Source: Lysobacterales bacterium
Lineage (GTDB): Bacteria > Pseudomonadota > Gammaproteobacteria > Xanthomonadales > BPKI01
DNA length: 64,000 bases
Assembly: GCA_026005055.1 (NCBI GenBank)
Contig: BPKI01000001.1
Coordinates: forward strand, 2,065,290-2,129,289
Direction: 5' to 3'
Position numbers and translations under genes: made by a program. Shown in pieces: positions 29,720 to 38,000 of this stretch. The notes beneath the pieces are model-generated. The model made no database searches, was not told the origin of the DNA, and saw nothing but the letters and a program-made list of their open reading frames with translations. Within the stretch, counting starts at the first letter, position 1; every line of letters begins with the position of its first letter.

Positions 29720-30222
29720 CGCGGCATGGGATGCAAGCGCTCCAACCGCCCGAGCAGCGTGCCCTTCAGTCCGTGCACGCGCCCGTCCGGCTCGCGCAGC
29801 AAAAGCTCGAAGGGCGTGAGCTCCCCCGAGGGAAAACAGGCGATCTGCGGGCTTTCGGCTCGCTCGGGCAGAGGCGGTGAGCGGCCCTCACGGCTCAGCT
29901 CCGGATGAAGTCTTTCGGGCCAGAGGCGAGGCTGAAAGGCCGCCTCGGCGCCCGCTCCGTAGCGCAGCCAGCCCGAGCCATCGTCGAAGGCGAAGGCGTA
30001 GCCGCGCTTCTCCAGGAGCAGACCCTGGGCGAGACCGCTCAAACGCGCGCGCTCGCAGGCGAGGCGCATTCCACGGGCGAGGCGTTGCAGCTCCCGCTCG
30101 GCCGGCGGCATGGGTTGCGCGAGACCCGCCGAGAGCAATGCCGCTCCTGCCAGTACGGCAAGGATGGCCAGCACCACCAGAAGCTCAAGCAGACTCAATC
30201 CGAGAACGCGCTCAGCGCCCAT
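29716..30222 (-). CDS. gspH: Type II secretion minor pseudopilin H
   Basis: The start is ATG 30222 (168 residues), inside the end of gspG (11-bp overlap); longer frames would run deeply through gspG. The prepilin signal is MGAERVLG, cleaved before LSLLELLVVLAILAVLAGA, with Glu at +5. The C-terminal domain is beta-rich and Arg/Glu rich. GspH lies below the tip complex in the pseudopilus. Confidence 0.9.
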   Translation of the reverse strand: MGAERVLGLSLLELLVVLAILAVLAGAALLSAGLAQPMPPAERELQRLARGMRLACERARLSGLAQGLLLEKRGYAFAFDDGSGWLRYGAGAEAAFQPRLWPERLHPELSREGRSPPLPERAESPQIACFPSGELTPFELLLREPDGRVHGLKGTLLGRLERLHPMPR

Positions 30223-30679
30223 CCCAGTTACCGATGTCGGCCGCGGCGCCGCTGCCGCCCGGTTTCCCATCCGCCCCCAGCGAGTAGAGATCGAAGGCCC
30301 CGCCGCGAGTGCCGGGATGGACGTACACATAATCTCGGCCCCAGGGGTCTTTCGGCAGGCGCTCGAGATAGCCTCCCTCGCGCCAATTGGGAGCCGGCGG
30401 ATCCCCGGTCGGTCGCTCGATCAGCGCGCGCAAACCCTGCTGGGTACTCGGATACTCGAAGTTGTCCAGGCGATAGAGGTGCAGGGCCTGGGAGATGGCC
30501 AGGATGTCCTGACGCGCCCGCACCACACGCGCCTCGTCCGGCCGATCCATGATCCTTGGCACCACCACCGCGGCCAGGATGCCGAGGATCACCACGACGA
30601 CCAGGACCTCGATCAGGGTGAAAGCGCGGACTCGCGTGTGCATCCGGCGGTGAGGAATCGGCATCATCAACGGGATCAT
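30212..30679 (-). CDS. gspG: Type II secretion major pseudopilin G
   Basis: The protein has 155 residues. The pseudopilin helix FTLIEVLVVVVILGILAAVV is followed by PRIMDRPDEARVVRARQDI and the GspG signature: YPSTQQGLRALI, LPKDPWGRDYVY and FDLYSLGADGKPGG, which holds the Ca2+ site. It forms the pseudopilus shaft. The start is ATG 30679, with GAGGGG 4 nt upstream and a TATGAT box overlapping the start region. The residue before the cleavage site is Ala (VRA^FTL) instead of the usual Gly, an oddity for the main pseudopilin. It is the first gene of the gspG-N run; gspC, D, E and F are not in the window. Confidence 0.95.
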   Translation of the reverse strand: MIPLMMPIPHRRMHTRVRAFTLIEVLVVVVILGILAAVVVPRIMDRPDEARVVRARQDILAISQALHLYRLDNFEYPSTQQGLRALIERPTGDPPAPNWREGGYLERLPKDPWGRDYVYVHPGTRGGAFDLYSLGADGKPGGSGAAADIGNWDGR

Positions 30680-30738
30680 AGCACCCCTCTGCGGCTGCGC
30701 TTATGCTGCCATTGAACGCATTCCCCCGAACTTGAGCG

Positions 30739-32091
30739 ATGCAAGAGGAATGGATCCGACGCGATCTCGCCGTGCTCTGGCACCCCTGTACCCAGATGCA
30801 CGATCACGAGCTCGCCCCGCCGATCCCCATCCGCTCGGGGCGCGGGGTGTGGCTCGAAGACTTCACCGGACGACGCTACCTCGATGCGATCAGCTCGTGG
30901 TGGACCAATCTCTTCGGGCACTGCCACCCGCACATCGTCGCCAGAGTGCAGGAGCAGGCGGCACGGCTCGAACACGTGCTGCTCGCAGGGTTCAGCCACG
31001 CGCCGGCGATCGAGCTCGCCGAGCGACTCGTGGCCATCGCGCCGCCCGGCCTCGAGCGAGTGTTCTACGCCGACAACGGCTCGAGCGCCATCGAGGTCGC
31101 GCTCAAGATGAGCTTTCACTACTGGCGGAATCTCGGGGAGCATCGGCCTCGATTCGTCGCGCTCGAGAATGGCTACCACGGTGAGACCTTGGGCGCTTTG
31201 TCGCTCACCGACGTCCCGCTCTATCGCAAGACTTACGAGCCGCTGCTGCTCAAACCGCTGTTCGCCCCATCCCCCGACGCCTACCAGGGCGAGCCCGGCG
31301 AGAGTGCCGAGTCGGTGGCGATGCGCCGGCTCGGCGAGATGGCGGAAATCCTCGCGCGGCACGAGGGCGAGGTCGCGGCCGTGATCGTCGAGCCGCTGGT
31401 TCAATGCGCGGGCGGCATGCGCATGTACCACCCGAGCTATCTCGCCGGCCTCCGCCGGCTCTGCGACCAGCACCGGGTGCACCTGATCGCCGATGAGATC
31501 GCGGTGGGCTTCGGCCGCACCGGCACCTTGTTCGCCTGCGAGCAAGCCGGGATCAGCCCCGATTTCCTCTGTCTCTCGAAGGGGCTGACCGGCGGCTGGC
31601 TGCCCCTGGCCGCGGTGCTCACCCGTGAGGCGATTTACCGCGCTTTCTACGGCGAATGGCGGCTCGGCAAGGCGTTTCTGCATTCCCACAGCTATACGGG
31701 CAATCCCCTCGCCTGCACCGCGGCGCTGGCGACGCTCGAGCTCCTCGATGCCTCGGTGCTTTCCGCGAACCGGCAGAAGGCCGCCTCGATGGCGGCGGCC
31801 GTCGATGCCCTGCGCGATCACCCGCACGTCGCGGAGATTCGCCAAACCGGCATGATCCTCGCCATCGAACTCGCCGCCGACCCGGCGAGCAAGCGCCCCT
31901 TCCCACCGGGCGAGCGCCGCGGCCGCCGCGCCTACCTCGCCGCCTTGGAAAAAGGCGCGATCCTCAGGCCGCTCGGCGATGTGATCTACTTCATGCCGCC
32001 CTATGTGATCGAGGATGAGGAGATCGCCTGGCTCGGCCGGGTGGCGAAAGAGGCGATCGTGCAGGCGGTGGCGGACGGTGCGCGTTCATGA
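30739..32091 (+). CDS. bioA: Adenosylmethionine-8-amino-7-oxononanoate aminotransferase
   Basis: The protein has 450 residues, a PLP-dependent class III aminotransferase of the BioA type. N-terminal WHPCTQM and RYLDAISSWWTNLFGH, the ADNGSSAIEVALKM loop, IADEIAVGFGRTG, and the PLP lysine in LCLSKGLTGGWLPLA are all present. BioA uses S-adenosylmethionine as amino donor in biotin synthesis. The gene diverges from gspG across 59 bp. rsmE follows with a 4-bp overlap. Other bio genes are not in the window. Confidence 0.97.
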   Translation: MQEEWIRRDLAVLWHPCTQMHDHELAPPIPIRSGRGVWLEDFTGRRYLDAISSWWTNLFGHCHPHIVARVQEQAARLEHVLLAGFSHAPAIELAERLVAIAPPGLERVFYADNGSSAIEVALKMSFHYWRNLGEHRPRFVALENGYHGETLGALSLTDVPLYRKTYEPLLLKPLFAPSPDAYQGEPGESAESVAMRRLGEMAEILARHEGEVAAVIVEPLVQCAGGMRMYHPSYLAGLRRLCDQHRVHLIADEIAVGFGRTGTLFACEQAGISPDFLCLSKGLTGGWLPLAAVLTREAIYRAFYGEWRLGKAFLHSHSYTGNPLACTAALATLELLDASVLSANRQKAASMAAAVDALRDHPHVAEIRQTGMILAIELAADPASKRPFPPGERRGRRAYLAALEKGAILRPLGDVIYFMPPYVIEDEEIAWLGRVAKEAIVQAVADGARS

Positions 32092-32825
32092 GGACGCCGC
32101 GGATTTATCTCGCCGCTTCGCTGGCACCGGGTGAGCGCATCGCGCTTCCCGCCGAGATCGCCCACAAGCTCGGCAAGGTGCTCAGGCTTGCGGAGGATAG
32201 CCCCGTGGTGCTGTTCAACGGCGATGGTCGCGATCACCACGGGCGTCTGCAATGGTCGCAAGGCCGCGCCTTCGCCCTGCTCGAAGGCTGGGAGGACGCG
32301 CATTCTCGCGAGTCGCCGCTGGCCGTGATGCTCCTTCAGGGACTCGCTCGCGGGGAGAAGATGGATTGGATCGTCCAGAAATGCACCGAACTCGGGGTTC
32401 GGGCGATTCTGCCGCTCGCCTGCGAGCGCAGCGAAGTCCGCCTCGAGGGCGAACGTCGCGATCGTCGCATCGAGCACTGGCAAGCGGTGGCGAGGGCCGC
32501 CTGCGAGCAGAGCGGTCGCGCGGTACTGCCCGAGATCCACCCGCCCCTTCCGCTCTCGCAACTCGACCGCGTGCCGCTACCGCCCCAGCGCCTATTGCTC
32601 ACGCCGGAAGGCGAGCGGCTGAGCGGGCTCAGCGTGGATCCGAGGGCTTCGATCGCGCTCGCCGTCGGCCCCGAGGGCGGCTTCTCGCCCGCGGAGAGGC
32701 AATGGCTGTGCGCGGCGCTGGGCTTCCGGCCATGGCGGCTCGGACCGCGGATCCTTCGCACCGAAACCGCAGGACTCGCGGCCCTCGCCGCGCTCCAGGC
32801 CCTTCACGGCGACTTCGATCGCTGA
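32088..32825 (+). CDS. rsmE: 16S rRNA (uracil1498-N3)-methyltransferase
   Basis: The protein has 245 residues. A PUA-like N-terminus (PRIYLAASLAPGERIAL, HKLGKVLRL) is joined to a SPOUT methyltransferase: GLARGEKMDWIVQKCTELGV, ACERSEVR and the knot motif AVGPEGGFSPAE, then LGPRILRTETAGL. It methylates U1498 of 16S rRNA. ATG 32088 overlaps the bioA stop by 4 bp. It is convergent with chpC, only 4 bp apart. Confidence 0.96.
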   Translation: MRTPRIYLAASLAPGERIALPAEIAHKLGKVLRLAEDSPVVLFNGDGRDHHGRLQWSQGRAFALLEGWEDAHSRESPLAVMLLQGLARGEKMDWIVQKCTELGVRAILPLACERSEVRLEGERRDRRIEHWQAVARAACEQSGRAVLPEIHPPLPLSQLDRVPLPPQRLLLTPEGERLSGLSVDPRASIALAVGPEGGFSPAERQWLCAALGFRPWRLGPRILRTETAGLAALAALQALHGDFDR

Positions 32826-32829
32826 GCGC

Positions 32830-33303
32830 TCAGGCCGCGATCTTGAGGACCTCGACGAGACCGTTTTCGATCGCGGCGAGGTCGGGGATGAACGCGGGGT
32901 CGTCGCGAACCATCACCCGCATCAAGACCCCAGGCGGCAGCTCGCCTTCCCGAAACTCCGGCACGATCACATCGGGCGTGATCGTAACCAGGCGCGGGAA
33001 GCCCTGCGTGAGCATCGCCATGTAGGAGAAGCGCGGCCGGCCCCCGAGAGCCTTGAGCACCGCGACTTTGGCGTTGATGTAGCCCTCCTCGCGGGCCAAA
33101 CCGGCCAGCATGGCGAAGGAGAACAGCGGCAGTCGCCAGCCGCGCCAACCGATCCGACCCAGCACCCACGGCGGCGCCTCGGGGACCGGCTCGGCGCTGG
33201 CGAACGTAATCACCTCCGCCACGGTGGCGTTGGGCAGGATCACGCGACCTCCGGTGACCCCGATCATGAGCGAACGGATTTCCTGCCGGGCTTGCTCGCT
33301 CAT
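32830..33303 (-). CDS. chpC: ChpC, CheW-like coupling protein
   Basis: The start is ATG 33303 with GGAGGAGG upstream (157 residues). The single CheW-like domain begins RSLMIGVTGGRVILPNATVAEVI and continues with VLGRIGWRGWRLPLFSF, the typical coupling fold. In the Pil-Chp pathway ChpC links additional receptors to the ChpA kinase. It is the last gene of the minus-strand operon, 10 bp after chpB. Divergence from PilI is large, as usual for ChpC. Confidence 0.85.
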   Translation of the reverse strand: MSEQARQEIRSLMIGVTGGRVILPNATVAEVITFASAEPVPEAPPWVLGRIGWRGWRLPLFSFAMLAGLAREEGYINAKVAVLKALGGRPRFSYMAMLTQGFPRLVTITPDVIVPEFREGELPPGVLMRVMVRDDPAFIPDLAAIENGLVEVLKIAA

Positions 33304-33313
33304 CGCCTCCTCC

Positions 33314-35035
33314 TCAGCCGACTTCCTGGTTGAAATGTTCGGCGAGCACCCGTGGGGTACCGACGAACAGCGCCACCCCGCGGGAACGCACCATCTCCGG
33401 CAGCTCGGGGGAGATGGCGGTTGCCGGATCCTGAACCCAGACCGCTCCGCCGCGCTGAGCCACCGCAAGCGTCCCATCGAAGCCCTCGCGGCTGGCGCCG
33501 CTAAATACGATCACCCCGCAATCGCTCGCGAAGAGATTCACCGCCTCGCGGATCAGCGTGTCGAGCCAGGAGGCGGCGTTTCCCCGTTGCCACCGCAGCT
33601 CCTGTCGCGTGCTCGAGCCGAGGCAGAGCCCCTCGGGCACGACCCACATATCGCCCGCGGCGAGCGCCACGCTCTGCTGACCGAGGACGGGAATGGAGCG
33701 CCCTGTGCGCTTCGCCAGCATGGAGGCGAGCGCCGCTGCCCCGTCCCCACCGCTCTCGGCGATCAGCAAGGCCGCCCTCTGCGAGGTGCGGAGCTGCCCG
33801 AGGAACTGGGCCATCGCCTCCGGGGCACCGAAGGAACCCACCAGCAGCCAAAGCTGCTGCGCGGGGCGCGCGGATGATGCGACGCCGCTCGCCGCCCCTG
33901 CAGCAGGGCCCGTACGAGCAGGTGTCGGAGCAGCCTTTTCCGGTGCCGATGGGGCTTCGGCCGGCCCATCCGCGGCTTTCGACCCGTCCTGCTCGAGCGG
34001 CACGAGACTCAGCTTGTCGAGGCGGAAGCGGGTCCAGTCCACCTTCGACGCGGCCGCACCCTTCGCCGTTTCGGACGCGACCGGGGAAGGGGAATCCTGA
34101 TCCGCGAGCTTCAGTTCGACCGGCCGGGTCGCAGAGCCGCGACCGGCCGCGCCGGAGACCTTGGCAGACTGAGCCTCGGAGGGCGCCCCGGCCTGACGCA
34201 GCAGCTTCTCGAGCTCGTCCTCCTGAGACGGTGCCGGGACCTCCAGCTCGGCATCCACATCGATGCTGATCGGCGGCAAGCCTCCCTCCGCGCTTCCCTC
34301 GCCGACGATCAGGTCGAGATCGTCGGTGAAGGGGAGCTCGCCCTCCTCGATTGCTTTCAGGCTTTGGTCTTCCTCGCCAATTGCGGCCATGTCCGCGGCG
34401 GGTCCCTCCGCGCCCGTGGGTTCCGCCGACGCAAGTGTCGGACTGATCGCCGTCGGCGGGGCTTCCACCTTCGGCGACTCCCGATCCGGCCGGAGCGAGG
34501 CACCGCCAGGCGCAGAGGCACTCATCACCGGCTCGACGGCATCATAGGGCAGGGGCGGCGCCCCCATCTCCTCGCTGATCTCGTCTTCGACGTAGCGCCG
34601 TCCGGGGATCCGCAGGAGGACGGGTGCGACCTCCTCGGCCTCGGCGGGCGATTCCCCCTCGGCGGCGACCGGTATGGCCTCGGCGTCGGGAGGACGCTCG
34701 GGCAGCTCCGGGTGTCCCCCGAGGGCGAAGACCTTGGCCACCAGGTGGCGGGCCCAGCGCGTGAGATCCCACCCGCTCAGGCCCTCGGTGACCGTGGCAT
34801 CGTTGAAGACGACGCGGACCGTCCCCGATGCCCACAGCGAATCGAGCCGACTGAGGTCGCCTTCGATCGCGGGATCCAGGTTCACGACCACGACCTCGCC
34901 CGTCGGGCGCTCGACTTCGAGCTGCTCCGGCTCCCCGATCCAGGCGAGGGTAGCACCCGCCTGCTCGAGCGCTTCCCGAAGCGAGTCGGCGGCAGCGCCC
35001 GGACGGCTCACCACGACGACGAGAGGTCGGCTCAT
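33314..35035 (-). CDS. chpB: ChpB-like CheB methylesterase protein, probably catalytically degenerate
   Basis: The protein has 573 residues. The N-terminal ~120 residues look like a receiver fold (LVVVVSRPG, GEVVVVNLD) but lack the acidic pair and clear phospho-acceptor of true receivers. A long Ala/Pro/Glu/Ser-rich linker follows (about 130-395). The C-terminal domain resembles the CheB esterase: LLVGSFGAPEAM aligns with GASTGG(P/T)EA, and SGASREGFDG aligns with the TGMGxDG motif and keeps the Asp. The catalytic His of the QHMP segment is missing (LLIAESGGDG in its place), and the Ser is doubtful. The start ATGA overlaps the chpA stop. Confidence 0.75.
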   Translation of the reverse strand: MSRPLVVVVSRPGAAADSLREALEQAGATLAWIGEPEQLEVERPTGEVVVVNLDPAIEGDLSRLDSLWASGTVRVVFNDATVTEGLSGWDLTRWARHLVAKVFALGGHPELPERPPDAEAIPVAAEGESPAEAEEVAPVLLRIPGRRYVEDEISEEMGAPPLPYDAVEPVMSASAPGGASLRPDRESPKVEAPPTAISPTLASAEPTGAEGPAADMAAIGEEDQSLKAIEEGELPFTDDLDLIVGEGSAEGGLPPISIDVDAELEVPAPSQEDELEKLLRQAGAPSEAQSAKVSGAAGRGSATRPVELKLADQDSPSPVASETAKGAAASKVDWTRFRLDKLSLVPLEQDGSKAADGPAEAPSAPEKAAPTPARTGPAAGAASGVASSARPAQQLWLLVGSFGAPEAMAQFLGQLRTSQRAALLIAESGGDGAAALASMLAKRTGRSIPVLGQQSVALAAGDMWVVPEGLCLGSSTRQELRWQRGNAASWLDTLIREAVNLFASDCGVIVFSGASREGFDGTLAVAQRGGAVWVQDPATAISPELPEMVRSRGVALFVGTPRVLAEHFNQEVG

Positions 35036-38000
35036 CCATGCACCTCCTGGAGCATCTCGGCGACCGTGCGCAGCAACTCGGCTTCTTGATAGGGCTTACC
35101 GAGGTAGCGATTGACGCCGATCTCGAAGGCCCTCTGCCGATGTTTCTCGCCAGTGCGCGAGGTGATCATGATGATCGGAATGTGCCGCAGGCGAGGATCG
35201 TTGCGCACGTAGGTCGCAAGCTCGTAGCCGTCCATCCGCGGCATCTCGATATCGAGCAGCATGACGTCGGGGATGCGCTCCTGGAGCTTCTCGACGGCAT
35301 CGAGTCCATCCTTGGCGGTGATGACTTCGTAGTCGTGCCGCTCGAGCGTGCGACCGGTGACCTTGCGCATGGTGATCGAGTCGTCCACCACCATGACCAG
35401 AGGCGTGCGCTTTTCCGCCGGCGCGGCCACCGGCTGAGTGGGCTGCGCGAGCGGGGCGAGAGCCGCCTCGGTGGTCTCGCGCAGCGCTGCCGCACGACGC
35501 ACCAAAGGCGCCATGTCCAGGATCACGACGACCGAGCCATCGCCGAGGATGGTGGCGCCGAAGACACCCGGCACCGAACTGATCTGTGGACCGACCGGCT
35601 TGACCACGATCTCGCGGCTGCCGAGGACCAGGTCCACGCGCACCGCCGAACGCTGATCGCCGGTCCGCGAGAGCAGGAGCGGGTAGTGGGTCTCTTCGGT
35701 GCTGCGCGTGACCGGCAGGTCGAGGAGAACGGAGAGATCGTGGATGACGTACTCCTCGCCGGCGTAGCGGATGGTCGGCGACCCTTCGCCGATCTGCTTG
35801 GCGTACTCGTCCCGATGGATCCGGGCGATGCCTTGCACCGAGGAAATCGGCACCGCGAAGGTGGTCTCGCCGAGCTTGACCAGCACCGCCTGCGCCACGG
35901 CCAGGGTGAAGGGCAGGCGGATGGTGAACTCGGTGCCCTTGCCGCGCTCGGAGGCGATGTGCAGCGACCCGCCGAGCTGTTTGATCTCGCTCGCGACCAC
36001 GTCCATACCCACGCCGCGGCCCGCGATCTGGCTCACCTCGGTGGCCGTCGAGAAGCCCGACTCCAGGATGAAGCCGAATAGATCGCGGTCGGACAGCTGG
36101 ACATCGGGTTTGAGCAAGCCGCGCTCGATCGCCTTGCGGCGAATCGCGTCGCGGTCGATGCCGCGTCCGTCGTCGCTGATCTGAATGACGACTTCCGTCG
36201 CCTCGCGACCGATCCGGATCCGGATGGTGCCCTCTTCTGGCTTACCCAGAGCGATCCGCTCGGCAGGCGGCTCGATGCCATGGGCGAGCGCGTTGCGAAG
36301 CATGTGCTCGAGCGGCGCCACCATGCGCTCCAGCACGCCGCGATCCATTTCGCCCTGCCCTCCCTCGACCTTGAGCTGCGCCTTGCGGCCCAACTCTCTG
36401 GCCACTTGCCGGACCAGGCGTCGCAGGCGCGGCACCAGCCCCTCGAAGGGCACCATGCGGGTGCGCATGAGGCCATCTTGCAGCTCCGAACTGACTCGGG
36501 ACTGCTGCAGAAGCAGGGTTTCGGCCTGACGGGCGTTGTCGTCGAGCAGGTTGGTCAGCGAGAGAAGGTCCGAGACCGACTCGGCGAGCGCTCTCGAGAG
36601 CTGCTGAAGCGTGGAGAATCGGTCCAGCTCGAGCGGATCGAAAATGCCCTCTTCCTCACCGGCACGCTGATAGCGCGAGAGGATCTGCGCCTCCGTCTCG
36701 ATCTCGAGACGACGCAGCTGCTCGCGCAAACGATTGACCGTTCCTTCGAGCTCGGCGAGGTTGAAGCGGAAATTGCCGACCTGCTGATCGAGACGGCTTC
36801 GGTAGATCGCCACCTCGCCTGCGAAGTTGACCAGTCGGTCGAGGAGGTCGGCGCGGACACGGATGAACTCCTGCCCAGCGACCCGCGCCGGTTCCTCTTC
36901 CTCGCCCTCGGCCGCCACGGGTACCGAGACTACCCGCGGCACAGGCATCTCCGGTGCCGGCTCGGGCTGCCGGGCGAGCTCGGGAACCGGCTTCGCGCTC
37001 GGCTCGACCCGAGGCGCCGGTCTTGCCTCTGCGAGAATGGTCGGCATCTCGCCCTGCGCCAGGGCCTCGAGACGCTCGATCGTGCCCGACGCGCGCGCGA
37101 TCGCACGGCGCTGACGAACGCGTGTGACCTGCGCATGCAGGCGGTCGAAGGCCCGCTCGAGGGTTTCGATGCTCACGCGCTGAAGCTCGTGCCGTCCATC
37201 GGCCGCCGCCTCGAATAACGATTCCATCGCATGGCCCAAATCGCCGATGGCGGCGAGGCCAGCCATTCTTGCGCCGCCCTTGAGCGTATGCAGCTCGCGC
37301 TGGAGACCGACGATGACCTCGCGCTCCTTCGGAGCCTCCCGCAGCCTCGCAAGCAGACGATCCGAGGTATCGAGGATTTCCTCGGCTTCCTGGACGAAGA
37401 TCTCGAGCAGATCCGGATCGAGATCGGGGATGTCGAGCGGTCCATCGGGATCGTCAGGATCCTCAATCGGCGGCCAAGCGAAAACGGCCTCTTCGGCCAC
37501 CGCCAGCTCCTCGGCCACCACCGGCTCTTCGGCCTCGACCGGTTCTTCGGCCACCACCGGTTCTTCGGCCACCACCGGTTCTTCGGCCACCACCGGTTCT
37601 TCGGCCACCACCGGTTCTTCGGCCACCACCGGTTCTTCGGCCACCACCGGTTCTTCGGCCACCACCGGTCTTCGGCCACCACCGGTTCTTCGGCCACCAC
37701 CGGCTCTTCGGCCACCACCGGCTCCTCGGCCACCACCGGTTCTTCGGCCACCACCGGCTCCTCGGCCACCACCGGCTCTTCGGCCACCACCGGTTCTTCG
37801 GCCACCACCGGCTCTTCGGCCACCACCGGCTCTTCGGCCACCACCGGCTCCTCGGCCACCACCGGTTCTTCGGCCACCACCGGTTCTTCGGCCACCACCG
37901 GTTCTTCGGCCACCACCGGCTCTTCGGCCACCACCGGTTCTTCGGCCACCACCGGTTCTTCGGCCACCACCGGCTCCTCGGCCACCACCGGCTCTTCGGC

